Shown: piece by piece, positions 9,469 through 18,456 of the stretch | Numbering within the stretch: position 1 is the stretch's first letter | How the letters are laid out: the number at the start of each line of letters is the position of its first letter | DNA from: Nostoc flagelliforme FACHB-838 | GTDB lineage: Bacteria; Cyanobacteriota; Cyanobacteriia; Cyanobacteriales; Nostocaceae | DNA length: 64,000 nucleotides | Direction: 5' to 3' | Assembly: GCF_014698065.1 (NCBI RefSeq) | Contig: NZ_JACJSI010000015.1 | Span: forward strand, 51,465-115,464 | Notes under the pieces: model-generated | Told to the model about the DNA's origin: nothing | Seen by the model: the letters and a program-made list of their open reading frames with translations, nothing else | Databases searched by the model: none | Position numbers and translations under genes: made by a program

Positions 9469-9631
9469 ATGCTGTCAGTCAAAGGCATATTCCAAAACGG
9501 TGTGGTTCATCCTAACGAACCAATTGAAGGGCATGAGGGGCAGTCAGTTATAATTAATTGTGTTTTTCGAGGAAAACCGCACACTTGGTTCAGCAACACC
9601 AGAAGACTCAGATTGGGATAATTTTATCTGA
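9469..9631 (+). pseudogene. Frameshifted AF2212/DUF104-like small antitoxin
   Basis: ATG at 9469 opens MLSVKGIFQNGVVHPNEPIEGHEGQ and continues to a premature stop at 9621 with nonsense after residue 30. In the +1 frame the DNA from about 9560 reads FFEENRTLGSATPEDSDWDNFI and stops at 9631, a sensible acidic C-terminus. One extra base near ATTAATT (about 9554-9560) would restore a single protein of about 53 residues. The N-terminus matches the small AF2212-like family, often the antitoxin of a VapC-type pair; no toxin gene follows. Confidence 0.55.
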
Positions 9632-9724
9632 AATTAAGTGCCAAATAATATTTTAAATTAGTACCTAAAAACGTAACTTATTAAGCGAATTGACTGTACT
9701 AACCTAATTGAGAGGATTTTCAAT

Positions 9725-12352
9725 ATGCCTAGACTTACCGTTCCACCAAATTTCATCGGCACCCCCGGTTCTGACACTTTAGCCGGGGAAGAGTTAAATG
9801 CATCGCCGGCAATTGGTATTGATATTTTAACTGAAGGTTTTATTCGTACACGCTCAGGAAAGGACACCATCACTGGCATCGGTACTGGTGATAACGGTGG
9901 TAACAGCCAAATCGCCGAGCAGGGCAAAGTTGGTATCGGCATCAGCAACAGTGGCAGTCTCAATACTGGGGACGGAAATGACACCATCACTGCCAAAGGC
10001 ACTGGCGGCAAGGGCGGCATTGGCGACAGCTTCGTTGACGGCGCCGGTGTCGGCGGAGCTGGGACGGGCATCAGCAACAGTAGCAGTCTGAATGCTGGGG
10101 ACGGAAATGACACTATCACTGGCAAGGGTATCGGCGGTTTCGGTGGTGAAGCCGGCAACCGAGGCAGCGATGGTGGAGATGGGACGGGCATCAGCAACAG
10201 TGGCAGTCTGAATGCCGGGGACGGAAATGACACTATCGCCGGCAACGGTACTGGCGGCAACGAAGGCGGCAGTGGCGGCGACGGTGGAGTTGGGACGGGC
10301 ATCAGCAATAGTTGCAGTCTGAATACAGGAGATGGAAAAGACACGATTACTGGCAACGGTATCGGCGGTTTCGGTGGTGAAGGCGGCGGCGGCGGCGACG
10401 GTGGAGCTGGGACGGGCATCAGCAACAGTGGCAGTCTGAATGCAGGAGATGGAAAAGACACGATCATCGGCAACGGTACCGGCGGTTTCGGTGGTGAAGG
10501 CGGCAGTGGTGGCGACGGTGGATCTGGGACGGGCATCAGCATCAGCAATAGTGGCAGTCTGAATGCAGGAGATGGAGAAGACGCGATCATCGGCAAAGGT
10601 ACCGGCGGTTTCGGTGGTGAAGGCGGAGGCGGCGGCGACGGTGGAGCTGGGACGGGCATCAGCAACAGTGGCAGTCTGAATGCAGGAGATGGACAAGATA
10701 ATATCACTGGCAACGGTACTGGCGGCAACGGCGGTTACGGCGGCGGCGGCGGTGACGGTGGAGCTGGGACGGGCATCAGCAACAGTGGCAGTCTGAATGC
10801 AGGAGATGGAAAAGACACGATTACCGGTAACGGTACTGGTGGTTTCGGCGCTGAAGGCGGAGGCGGCGGTGACGGTGGAACTGGAATCGGCATTAGCAAC
10901 AGTGGCAGTCTGAATGCCGGGGACGGACAAGATACTGTCGCTGGCAACGGTACTGGCGGTAACGGCGGCGGCGGCGGTGGCGGTGGCAACGGCGGAACTG
11001 CAATCGGCATCAGCAACAGTGACAGTCTGAATGCCGGGGACGGAAATGATACTATCGCTGGCAACGGTACTGGCGGCAACGGCGGTTTCGGCGGCAGTGG
11101 TGGCGACGGTGGAGCTGGGACGGGCATCAGCAACAGTGGCAGTCTGAATGCCGGGGACGGACAAGATACTATCGCTGGCAATGGTACTGGCGGCAACGGT
11201 GCCGGCGGCGGCAGCGGCGGTGACGGTGGAACGGGAATCGGCATCAGCAATATTGGCAGTCTGAATGCAGGGGACGGAGAAGACACGATCACGGGCAATG
11301 GTACTGGCAGTTCCGGCGGTTTCGGCGACAACGGCGGCGACGGTGAAGCTGGTACTGGCATCAGCAACAGTGGTAGTCTGAATGCAGGGAACGGAGAAGA
11401 CACTATCATCGGCAAAGGTACTGGCGGCGACGGCGGAACTGGCGGTCGCAACGGCAGTATCGGTGACGGCACCCGCGACGGCGGCAACGGTAAAGCTGGT
11501 ACTGGTATCAGCAACAGTGGCAGTCTGAATGCAGGGAATGGAGAAGACACTATTATTGGCAATGGTATCGGCGGCAACGGTGGCAATAGTACCGACGGTA
11601 GTATCGGTCCCCGTGACGGCGGCAACGGTCCCCGCGACGGCGGCAACGGCGGAACTGGTATTGGCATCAGCAATAGTGGCAGTCTGAATGCAGGGGACGG
11701 AGAAGACACTATCATCGGCAACGGTTTCGGCGGAAGAGGCGGCAGCGGCAGCGAAGGTGGCAGCGGCGGCAGCGGCAGTGCTGGAACTGGCATTCAGAAC
11801 ATCAAAGATGCCACTATCACTACAGGATGGGGCAACGACGCAATTACGGGTTATGGGAACAGTTCAGGAACAAACGCCACTGCCTATGGCATCTTCAACG
11901 ACGGAGTTATTGATACCGATAATGGTTGTGACATCCTTACCGGACAGGCTACAGCAACAATTGGTGGTACTGCCTATGGCATTTATGGGCAAGGAATCAT
12001 CAACACAGGCAATGGCAATGACAAAGTTATCGCCACCAGCATCCTAGATGGAGTTCAACAGAAAGTCTCTATCGGTGGCGAAATTAACATTGCTCTGGGC
12101 ACTGGGAATGACTACTTCAAAGGATTCGGTGCTGCAACTGTTGATGGCAGTCAAGGTTTTGATACCCTGGATCTTAGAGCTTTCAATCGCTCTGAACTCT
12201 TTGTATCTGGTATTATTTCGGGCAATACCCTTAATGCCAACATCACTTTCAACAACAATGGAAGCTCCATTAGCTTGTCTACAACTGGCTTTGAGAAATT
12301 TATCTTTGCAGATAGCTCTTTCTCTTACAGCACTTTGGCAAATGGAGCATGA
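9725..12352 (+). CDS. Glycine-rich RTX-like tandem repeat protein
   Basis: 875 residues. After a 40-residue head (PNFIGTPGSDTLAG, itself RTX-like) come 15 clear tandem units of about 45-55 residues. Each starts G(T/I)GISNSGSLNAGDG, continues with a (N/K/E/Q)DTI(T/I/A)GNGTGG strand, and ends in a Gly/Asp spacer of variable length. Three degenerate units follow (to about 770), then a non-repetitive C-terminus ending FEKFIFADSSFSYSTLANGA. GDGNDTI resembles the RTX calcium nonapeptide, so a secreted calcium-binding beta-roll or beta-helix exported by type I secretion is likely; no secretion genes adjoin. An AGAGG ribosome-binding site precedes the ATG. Long open frames on the opposite strand are composition artefacts. 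Confidence 0.8.
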   Translation: MPRLTVPPNFIGTPGSDTLAGEELNASPAIGIDILTEGFIRTRSGKDTITGIGTGDNGGNSQIAEQGKVGIGISNSGSLNTGDGNDTITAKGTGGKGGIGDSFVDGAGVGGAGTGISNSSSLNAGDGNDTITGKGIGGFGGEAGNRGSDGGDGTGISNSGSLNAGDGNDTIAGNGTGGNEGGSGGDGGVGTGISNSCSLNTGDGKDTITGNGIGGFGGEGGGGGDGGAGTGISNSGSLNAGDGKDTIIGNGTGGFGGEGGSGGDGGSGTGISISNSGSLNAGDGEDAIIGKGTGGFGGEGGGGGDGGAGTGISNSGSLNAGDGQDNITGNGTGGNGGYGGGGGDGGAGTGISNSGSLNAGDGKDTITGNGTGGFGAEGGGGGDGGTGIGISNSGSLNAGDGQDTVAGNGTGGNGGGGGGGGNGGTAIGISNSDSLNAGDGNDTIAGNGTGGNGGFGGSGGDGGAGTGISNSGSLNAGDGQDTIAGNGTGGNGAGGGSGGDGGTGIGISNIGSLNAGDGEDTITGNGTGSSGGFGDNGGDGEAGTGISNSGSLNAGNGEDTIIGKGTGGDGGTGGRNGSIGDGTRDGGNGKAGTGISNSGSLNAGNGEDTIIGNGIGGNGGNSTDGSIGPRDGGNGPRDGGNGGTGIGISNSGSLNAGDGEDTIIGNGFGGRGGSGSEGGSGGSGSAGTGIQNIKDATITTGWGNDAITGYGNSSGTNATAYGIFNDGVIDTDNGCDILTGQATATIGGTAYGIYGQGIINTGNGNDKVIATSILDGVQQKVSIGGEINIALGTGNDYFKGFGAATVDGSQGFDTLDLRAFNRSELFVSGIISGNTLNANITFNNNGSSISLSTTGFEKFIFADSSFSYSTLANGA

Positions 12353-12641
12353 GTTTCTTAATTCCTCTATCTCATAGGCGTTAGTAGTAATAAGCCTGCC
12401 CATTTTCTTCGCCCCCTCTACAGATAGATACCTCTGGAGACAATACGGTTCAAAGAAGAGAAAGTTATTAGTTTAGGCAAGCTTTTCTTGAGAGGAGCAG
12501 CAGTTTTTCAGGACAAAAGCACCTTAAAGCTGTCGCTTATCTGGGGTGATGTCGTGAAATAGTAATTGTTGTAAATCAAAAAATACTGGGATTTAGGCAA
12601 GGTTTGTGTTGTGGCAATTCATGATTGCTATGACAATACGT

Positions 12642-12665
12642 TAACTTTTCTACGTAGAAAAGTTA
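12642..12665. repeat. 24-bp perfect palindrome upstream of sbtA
   Basis: The half-site TAACTTTTCTAC is followed immediately by its exact reverse complement GTAGAAAAGTTA. It lies about 360 bp before sbtA. It could be a dimeric regulator site, a cruciform, or one of the short interspersed palindromes common in Nostocales. Confidence 0.7.
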
Positions 12666-12967
12666 GCGACCAGTTATTCCTGCGCGTTCTGTCGTAAAAT
12701 CAGCGACGGGGAATAAAACATCATAAAAATAGTGAGCAAACTCTGACTTGTTCTGTTGTTAACAGTAGCTTACAGCTATTTTCAGTTAATCGAACTACAG
12801 ATTTTCATAGGGACACCGCAATGTTCCTTAGTCCGTGGTTTATTTGCTTGCAAAACGCTGTAATACTTAACCGAAAGTATTGTCACTAATAGGACTATTC
12901 ACTCTTTGAACACCCAATTGACATTGGGTAACAATACACAGTACATCATGATTCAACCGTTAAATTT

Positions 12968-12990
12968 TTAAAGATGAAAAATGTCTTTAA
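12968..12990 (+). promoter_or_regulatory. Leader hairpin before sbtA
   Basis: TTAAAGA (12968-12974) pairs with TCTTTAA (12984-12990) across a 9-base loop, 33 bases before the sbtA ATG. It may lie in the mRNA leader or form an operator dyad. It is short and AT-rich, so support is modest. Confidence 0.35.
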
Positions 12991-13023
12991 TTTCAGGTTT
13001 AACCAATACAAAGAGGGGTGGAT

Positions 13024-13992
13024 ATGGATCTTAGCTTAATTGTATCCAACATTTTGAATCCGCCAATCCTGTTTTTCTTTTTAGGCATGATTGCTGTTTT
13101 TGTCAAGTCCGATCTCGAAATTCCCGCACCAGTCCCCAAACTATTTTCGTTATATTTGCTGTTTGCCATTGGTTTTAAAGGAGGGGTAGAACTAATCAAA
13201 AGCGGTGTAACTCAGGAAGTGGTTCTAACACTGGCAGCAGCAATGATGATGGCTTGTGTTGTGCCAATTTACACCTTTTTTATCCTGAAGTGGAAATTGG
13301 ATACTTACGATGCTGCTGCGATCGCAGCAACCTACGGTTCTATCAGTGCCGTCACCTTCATCACAGCTAGCGCTTTTTTAACTGAGCTTGGCATTGCTTT
13401 TGATGGTTACATGGTGGCAGCCCTTGCCCTGATGGAATCCCCAGCAATTATAGTTGGTCTAATTTTGGTGAATATATTCACCGAAGATGGAAAGCGAGAG
13501 CTTTCGTGGCCGGAAGTTTTGCAAGAAGCATTTCTTAATAGTTCAGTTTTTCTATTAGTAGGTAGTCTATTAATAGGTGTGTTGACAGGTGAACACGGTT
13601 GGCAAGTATTAGAACCCTTTACTCAAGGGTTGTTTTATGGCGTTCTCACCTTCTTTTTACTGGACATGGGATTAGTCGCTGCGAGAAGAATTAAAGACTT
13701 GCAAAAAACCGGAGTTTTCCTAATTTTATTTGCCATACTAATTCCTATACTCAATGCAGGCATTGGGTTAGCGATCGCCAAATTGATCGGTATGCCTCGC
13801 GGAGATTCGCTGTTGTTCGCTGTATTGTGTGCCAGTGCTTCTTATATTGCTGTCCCAGCGGCTATGCGGATGACTGTTCCAGAAGCAAATCCCAGCCTGT
13901 ATGTTTCTACCGCTCTAGCAGTGACATTTCCATTCAATATTATTGTGGGAATTCCGTTATATCTCTACGGAATTAACCTATTCTGGAGGTAA
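13024..13992 (+). CDS. sbtA: Sodium-dependent bicarbonate transporter SbtA
   Basis: High-affinity Na+/HCO3- symporter of the cytoplasmic membrane, part of the CO2-concentrating mechanism. The N-terminus MDLSLIVSNILNPPILFFFLGM, the loop KSDLEIPAPVPKLFSLYLLFAIGFKGG and the repeat-related TYGSISAVTFITA and CASASYIAVPAAMR segments are characteristic, with about ten transmembrane helices in 322 residues. A GTG six bases earlier (13018) is in frame, but GAGG at 13013-13016 is spaced correctly for the ATG at 13024. sbtB starts 4 bp after the stop and a carbonic anhydrase follows, forming an operon. Low-inorganic-carbon induction is expected from the family. Confidence 0.93.
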   Translation: MDLSLIVSNILNPPILFFFLGMIAVFVKSDLEIPAPVPKLFSLYLLFAIGFKGGVELIKSGVTQEVVLTLAAAMMMACVVPIYTFFILKWKLDTYDAAAIAATYGSISAVTFITASAFLTELGIAFDGYMVAALALMESPAIIVGLILVNIFTEDGKRELSWPEVLQEAFLNSSVFLLVGSLLIGVLTGEHGWQVLEPFTQGLFYGVLTFFLLDMGLVAARRIKDLQKTGVFLILFAILIPILNAGIGLAIAKLIGMPRGDSLLFAVLCASASYIAVPAAMRMTVPEANPSLYVSTALAVTFPFNIIVGIPLYLYGINLFWR

Positions 13993-13996
13993 TAAT

Positions 13997-14308
13997 ATGC
14001 ACATAGTTAAAAAGATAGAAATTATCGCCAACTCCTTTGAACTTGCCAAAATTTTAGATAGTTTAGACAAGTCGGGTGTACATAACCATGCCGTAATCCG
14101 AAATGTTGCTGGTAAAGGATTACGAGGAACGACAGAAGATTTAGACATGACCATGCTTGATAATGTTTATATCCTTGCTTTTTGTATGCCAGAAGAACTC
14201 AAGCGTGTTGTCGAAAATATCAAACCACTCCTTAATAAGTTCGGAGGTACTTGCTACGTTTCCGATGTGATGGAAATTCGCTCTGTCAGATGTGTTGCGT
14301 CAATGTAA
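13997..14308 (+). CDS. sbtB: PII-like regulator SbtB
   Basis: Trimeric PII-like protein that binds adenine nucleotides including cAMP and AMP and controls SbtA. The 103 residues begin MHIVKKIEIIANSFELAKILDSLDKSG and contain the T-loop region HNHAVIRNVAGKGLRGTTEDLDM. The end reads SDVMEIRSVRCVASM; the C-terminal CGPxGC redox loop known in some SbtB proteins is absent. The start at 13997 is set by GGAGG at 13985-13989 and leaves a 4-bp gap after sbtA, so translation is probably coupled. An upstream in-frame extension overlapping sbtA is not supported. Confidence 0.9.
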   Translation: MHIVKKIEIIANSFELAKILDSLDKSGVHNHAVIRNVAGKGLRGTTEDLDMTMLDNVYILAFCMPEELKRVVENIKPLLNKFGGTCYVSDVMEIRSVRCVASM

Positions 14309-14323
14309 AAAAGTTATAAATCA

Positions 14324-15037
14324 ATGAAGCATTTCATAGAACGTCGTGACTTTTTAAAGTTAGGAATGACCGGGGCATTTGGAATGATGCTATCCACCAG
14401 CGATTTACTCTGGCGGGTAGAACAGGCTAAAGCTGGCGAAATCCCCTCAAATTCTGCTGAATCCCTCAGTCCCGATGCCGCTTTACAAAAGCTGATGGAA
14501 GGGAATCAGCGATTTGTTCAGCATCAACCCCAATACCCCGATCAATCTGCACTGCGGTTGCAGGAAGTTGCTCAAGCTCAACATCCATTTGCAACTATTC
14601 TTAGTTGTGCGGATTCACGAGTAGCCGCAGAAATTGTTTTTGATCAGGGTATGGGGGACATTTTTGATGTTCGAATTGCCGGAAATATTGCTACACATGA
14701 AGCGATCGGCAGTATTGAATATGCAGTCGTCTTGTTAGGTTCTCCACTGCTGATGGTGATGGGTCATGAGCGTTGTGGGGCTGTAACCGCCGCTGTCCAA
14801 AACGAATCGTTACTCGGTGATATTGGTACTTTTGTGAAGGCAATTAAGCCAGCAGTGGAAAAGGTCAAGAGTCAGTCGGGTGATGCGGTTGAGAATGCTG
14901 TGGTGGCAAATGTGCAATATCAAATTGAACGGTTGAAGCGATCGCAACTTTTAACTGAGCAATTGGAATCAGGTAAATTGAAAATTGTCGGGGGTCGTTA
15001 CGACTTGGATACAGGGAAAGTAACTATTATTACTTAG
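14324..15037 (+). CDS. Tat-exported beta-class carbonic anhydrase
   Basis: Zinc enzyme interconverting CO2 and bicarbonate. Zinc ligands and the catalytic dyad are visible: SCADSR (Cys95, Asp97, Arg99) and GHERCGA (His148, Cys151). The N-terminus has ERRDFLKLGMTGAFGMML, a twin-arginine motif followed by a hydrophobic stretch, with cleavage likely near residue 38 (QAKAGE), so the 237-residue enzyme should act in the periplasm or on the membrane. It starts 15 bp after sbtB. Co-location suggests that it supplies or retains bicarbonate for SbtA at the cell surface. The closest named type is the EcaB-like group, but I do not assign that symbol. Confidence 0.9.
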   Translation: MKHFIERRDFLKLGMTGAFGMMLSTSDLLWRVEQAKAGEIPSNSAESLSPDAALQKLMEGNQRFVQHQPQYPDQSALRLQEVAQAQHPFATILSCADSRVAAEIVFDQGMGDIFDVRIAGNIATHEAIGSIEYAVVLLGSPLLMVMGHERCGAVTAAVQNESLLGDIGTFVKAIKPAVEKVKSQSGDAVENAVVANVQYQIERLKRSQLLTEQLESGKLKIVGGRYDLDTGKVTIIT

Positions 15038-15104
15038 ATCGGGAGATGAGGGGACAGGGGAGGCAGGGGGAGAAGATATTAATAACCAATGCCCAATGCC
15101 CAAT

Positions 15105-16829
15105 TTAATCCTGCACAGTCATTGGCAGACGAATGGTGAAAGTAGAGCCAACTCCCGGCTGACTTTTGACAATAATTTCACCACCCATCATCTGGCAAAA
15201 GTGGCGGCTAATTGCTAACCCCAGTCCTGTACCTCCATACTTCTTCGTAGTCGAGGTATCTCCTTGGGTAAAAGGTTGAAATAACTGCTGCTGCTGACGT
15301 TGAGACATACCTATGCCTGTGTCAGTAACAGTGAAAGTAATCATGCCCAAAGGGGCCTCCGGTCGAAATTCATCCTTTTCTCTGTTAACTGTCAGTATGA
15401 TCTTGCCGTTTGTAGTAAACTTACTGGCGTTACTGAGTAAGTTTAATAATACCTGCCGCATTCTAGTTTGATCGGCGTACATCATGCCAAGTTGCTCATC
15501 AAAATGCACTTCTAAAACATTGGCATTTTTTTCGATAGCTGGTTTGACTGTGAGGACAACATTATGAATTAGCGTTGCAATCTCGAATGTCTCTGGATAG
15601 AGGGTCATTTTCCCCGCTTCAATTTTTGACAAGTCGAGGATTTCGTTGATCAAGTGCAGTAGATGCTTACCAGCAGCGTTAATTGTTTCTAAATCTGTGA
15701 TAAAGTCTCCCGATAAACCAAGATCGGTGGCATCATCTTCTAGAAGTTGGCTTAAGCCAATGACAGCATTTAATGGTGTGCGTAATTCGTGGCTGACATT
15801 GGCCAAAAATACGCTTTTTGCCTTGCTAGCAGCTTCGGCTAGTTCTTTAGCTTGTTGTAGTTCTTTTGTTCGCTCAGATACTCGTTCAATCAGACGATTT
15901 AGAGATTTGGCGAGTAGCCCAATTTCATCTTCAGTGGTGACAGGCGCTCGCAAATCGAAATTATGTTTCCTTGCAACTTGTTCAGCTACTTGAGTTACAG
16001 TGATCACTGGTTCAGCGATCGCTCGACTGGTACGCCAAGCTACAATGGCTGCGATCGCCACCGAAACCAGCATACTCACAATTACGATGAATCGCTCAAC
16101 TATTCTCGCCTGCTCAACGGCTCTTTGCCTTTCTTGCTCTTGTTCTTGGGCAGTTTGCAAGATGTTAGCCAAGCTTTGCGAAAGCTGACCTAGCCGCATG
16201 GCTGTTTCACCACGCATTATTGTCAATAACTGCGATCGGGCAGAAGAAATTTGCTGAGATTGTACTTTCTGGGAGTCAATTTTTTGTAAGACAACCTCGA
16301 TTTGCTCAACGTAGGCTCTTAAATTATTCTTGTAATCCAGCAATAACGTCTGTAAAGTCGAACTTGTTGCTGCTAGCCTTTTAGGTTTTCTGTCTATAAA
16401 TCCGCTAATTTTTGACTCTAGGTGCTTGGCTTTTTCAACATTCTTCAGAAAATCAGCTTTTTTGCTTTGCAGCTGTTGTGTATTTTCTAACACAGCAACA
16501 AGGTTAGAGCTATGCAATTGCGCCCCTACTACTGCATCTTTATAATTACTCAGTAATTGTCCTTGTTCATAAGCTTGATTGAACTGTCTGACTTCCCTTC
16601 CCCGGTAGTAGTTAGCGATGACTAACCCAGTCAGTGAGCCAAAAAAGCCAATTCCAATAGCTACAAAGTACCCATAGCCAATTTTTTGATGGATGCGCCA
16701 AGAACTAGCTTTAAGTTTCCCTCGTGAGGGAAATTCTATGGTTGGGAGTTCGTCTGTCGATGGCTCTTCGGCTGACACTTTTTTGCTTTCTGAACTGCTG
16801 TCAATAGGGGTTGGCTTTTGAGTTGGCAT
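15105..16829 (-). CDS. Membrane-bound HAMP sensor histidine kinase
   Basis: 574 residues. A 40-residue cytoplasmic Ser/Pro-rich head leads to a first transmembrane helix at about 48-70, then a helical periplasmic sensor of about 170 residues (CHASE3/four-helix-bundle style) and a second helix at about 246-267. A HAMP domain ([21 protein letters not shown] onward) and coiled coil join a HisKA with [18 protein letters not shown] and a HATPase with [18 protein letters not shown] and [11 protein letters not shown]. There is no receiver domain. It converges with the carbonic anhydrase gene about 70 bp away. The stimulus is unknown. Confidence 0.88.
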   Translation of the reverse strand: MPTQKPTPIDSSSESKKVSAEEPSTDELPTIEFPSRGKLKASSWRIHQKIGYGYFVAIGIGFFGSLTGLVIANYYRGREVRQFNQAYEQGQLLSNYKDAVVGAQLHSSNLVAVLENTQQLQSKKADFLKNVEKAKHLESKISGFIDRKPKRLAATSSTLQTLLLDYKNNLRAYVEQIEVVLQKIDSQKVQSQQISSARSQLLTIMRGETAMRLGQLSQSLANILQTAQEQEQERQRAVEQARIVERFIVIVSMLVSVAIAAIVAWRTSRAIAEPVITVTQVAEQVARKHNFDLRAPVTTEDEIGLLAKSLNRLIERVSERTKELQQAKELAEAASKAKSVFLANVSHELRTPLNAVIGLSQLLEDDATDLGLSGDFITDLETINAAGKHLLHLINEILDLSKIEAGKMTLYPETFEIATLIHNVVLTVKPAIEKNANVLEVHFDEQLGMMYADQTRMRQVLLNLLSNASKFTTNGKIILTVNREKDEFRPEAPLGMITFTVTDTGIGMSQRQQQQLFQPFTQGDTSTTKKYGGTGLGLAISRHFCQMMGGEIIVKSQPGVGSTFTIRLPMTVQD

Positions 16830-17771
16830 TTCTCAAACCTCCTTGCCTTCCCGCAAAAATAATCAAATTAGTTTAACTTGTGGAAACACTTTAATTGGTG
16901 ATTAACATCTACATTATCTTGTTTTATAGCAAGAGCAAATAATTGCTTATTTTTAGTATAGCCCTATGTTATACTAGTGTTTTTTTTGCCGACACCACCT
17001 ATATGTAAAATTACTGCCAACGAACAGGATTTACTTTTTTCAGCAGCAACGAATAACTTCTTGCATTCAAGCCCCGCCTTCTCTTTAACACAGTACTTTC
17101 CTCAATATGCGCTTGATAGCATTCTTGCCATCAGGTACGCCACTACTTTACCTTAATGCTTCCTTATAAAAGTAATAGAATCAGGAAAAAACAAAAGGTT
17201 TGCCATTTGTTGGGTATGGGGCATGGGGCATTGGATATTGATTACTTTTCCTTCATCTCCCAGGCACATATATCATAAAATAAGTTAAAAGTCTAGTTTG
17301 TATGAATACATAAAAACTTTTATTACGTATTAATATCAATTACGAATGGTTTAATTGACGAACGCGGCTGAAAATCGCTCTAATATCAGATAAAATCGGC
17401 TTCTAGCCTTATATAAATGAGAGCTGGACTTATTTTTGCATGATTTGTACTTAGATTTAGTACGATTATGAGCAAATGACACGGAATGGGATAATCACAA
17501 CCTGAGGATTCCAGTTGATTCCAAAAAATAGAACTCAGGAAGTTGATTATAATACATCCTGCTGCATTCTGAGTTCTATCCTCCTACTGACTGTCTACCT
17601 TGTAGTTGATGCAGTAGCTATTACGAGGCAATTATGGTTATAAGGCACGACAACCCTTTTGTGTCCTTAGCCCAATTGAACTGATGCACTTGTGCATTAC
17701 CTAATCAACAGCCTTTTGGTTGTAATTATCCAGATTAGAAAAACTCAACTGTCAAATTAATGGGAGTGAAA
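16830..17771. other. Long intergenic region between divergent kinase and CAAD gene
   Basis: About 940 bp with no credible gene. It contains an interspersed GGGCATGGGGCATTGG repeat at about 17219-17235 and a potentially structured segment at 17528-17579 ahead of the CAAD gene. The rest is AT-rich promoter-like DNA with no identified box. Confidence 0.5.
17528..17579 (+). promoter_or_regulatory. Inverted repeat in probable leader of CAAD gene
   Basis: ATAGAACTCAG (17528-17538) pairs exactly with CTGAGTTCTAT (17569-17579). The 30-base interior can form the competing pair CAGGA/TCCTG with the same arms. Mutually exclusive stems suggest an RNA leader, a small RNA or a mobile palindrome. No poly-T follows, so it is not a standard terminator. 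Confidence 0.4.
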
Positions 17772-18209
17772 ATGCCAGAACAAGAATTTACCGAAACCGC
17801 ATCCAAAGAGGCTACAGTGGCAGAAATCAACAACCAGACGGGAAGCATCACAAAACTTCAGCCTCCTGCACAGTCTCAGGATGAATGGCTAAAATACGGA
17901 GAGCAAGTTTCTACGTTTTTAGCAACATTACCAGAATATCTAGGAAGCTTTTTTAATCAATATAAGCAACCCCTGGTAACAGTTGGTTTAATTGTGGGGT
18001 CTATTGTTGGGGTTAAAGTACTCTTGGCAATATTAGATGCTTTGAATGATATCCCCTTGGTAGCACCTACTTTCGAGTTGATCGGTATTGGCTACTCTGC
18101 GTGGTTTGTTTACCGCTATTTACTCAAAGCCTCAACAAGGAAAGAGTTAACTAGTGAAATCACCACTCTTAAATCACAAGTTGTCGGTAAAGAAATTCCA
18201 GAAGCTTAA
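17772..18209 (+). CDS. CAAD-domain membrane protein (CURT1-like)
   Basis: 145 residues with a hydrophilic head of about 60 residues and a CAAD domain: an amphipathic segment (LATLPEYLGSFFNQYKQPLV), a first transmembrane helix TVGLIVGSIVGVKVLLAIL, the short loop DALNDIPLVAPTFELIGIG, then a second helix YSAWFVYRYLL and a charged tail. CAAD domains occur appended to cyanobacterial aminoacyl-tRNA synthetases and in stand-alone thylakoid proteins related to CURT1, which bends membranes. An ATG at 17760 is in frame but lacks a ribosome-binding site; GGAG five bases before 17772 favours the later start. Confidence 0.82.
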   Translation: MPEQEFTETASKEATVAEINNQTGSITKLQPPAQSQDEWLKYGEQVSTFLATLPEYLGSFFNQYKQPLVTVGLIVGSIVGVKVLLAILDALNDIPLVAPTFELIGIGYSAWFVYRYLLKASTRKELTSEITTLKSQVVGKEIPEA

Positions 18210-18231
18210 TATCTAATTATTGCTTCTTTAT

Positions 18232-18253
18232 GAGACGCTACGCCTAGCTTGCT
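18232..18253 (+). repeat. Interspersed Nostoc-type repeat
   Basis: GAGACGCTACGCCTAGCTTG is one of several related copies in this window (also near 24721, 24891 and 41979). These short GC-rich repeats are scattered between genes in Nostocales. No function is visible. Confidence 0.5.
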
Positions 18254-18287
18254 CCTGTGTAGAAATACGCTCTAATTCCAAATTACC

Positions 18288-18322
18288 GAAGTCTGAACGC
18301 TGGAAGTCGGCGTTCAGACTTC
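18288..18322. terminator. 13-bp perfect hairpin between convergent genes
   Basis: GAAGTCTGAACGC (18288-18300) pairs with GCGTTCAGACTTC (18310-18322) across a 9-base loop, between the CAAD gene and the oppositely oriented yebC. It may end transcription from either side, although there is no T-run. Alternatively it is an interspersed palindrome. Confidence 0.45.
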
Positions 18323-18456
18323 TCTCAAAATCCCCTGCGAAGTTCATTAAAATATAGATAGAAGCTAGAGGATTTTTGAAAAGTTTTGGTGCTAACCTAC
18401 CCTGTGCCTCATGCAAATGCAAATCTCTATATTTGGCTATGATACCTGTATTTTGA

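Larger units (their letters stand above)
12353..13011. other. Upstream region of the sbtA operon
   Basis: About 660 bp without a gene. It holds a 24-bp perfect palindrome (12642-12665) and a small hairpin close to sbtA (12968-12990). The rest is AT-rich and could carry LysR-type regulator sites for carbon limitation, but I could not identify a convincing CmpR or CcmR box. Confidence 0.5.

Noticed and set aside
9658..11793. Long minus-strand open frames rich in Pro, Ala, Thr and Ser opposite the glycine-rich gene
   Set aside because: They are the mirror of GGN codons in the repeat gene; they have no independent start context and their repeats follow the plus-strand unit exactly.
13943..13996. 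N-terminal extension of SbtB overlapping sbtA
   Set aside because: A GGAGG ribosome-binding site and the family start place the first codon at 13997.
18228..18422. 64-residue minus-strand frame after the CAAD gene
   Set aside because: It runs through an interspersed GAGACGCTACGCC repeat and a 13-bp hairpin, has no recognised domain and sits in a terminator-like gap.
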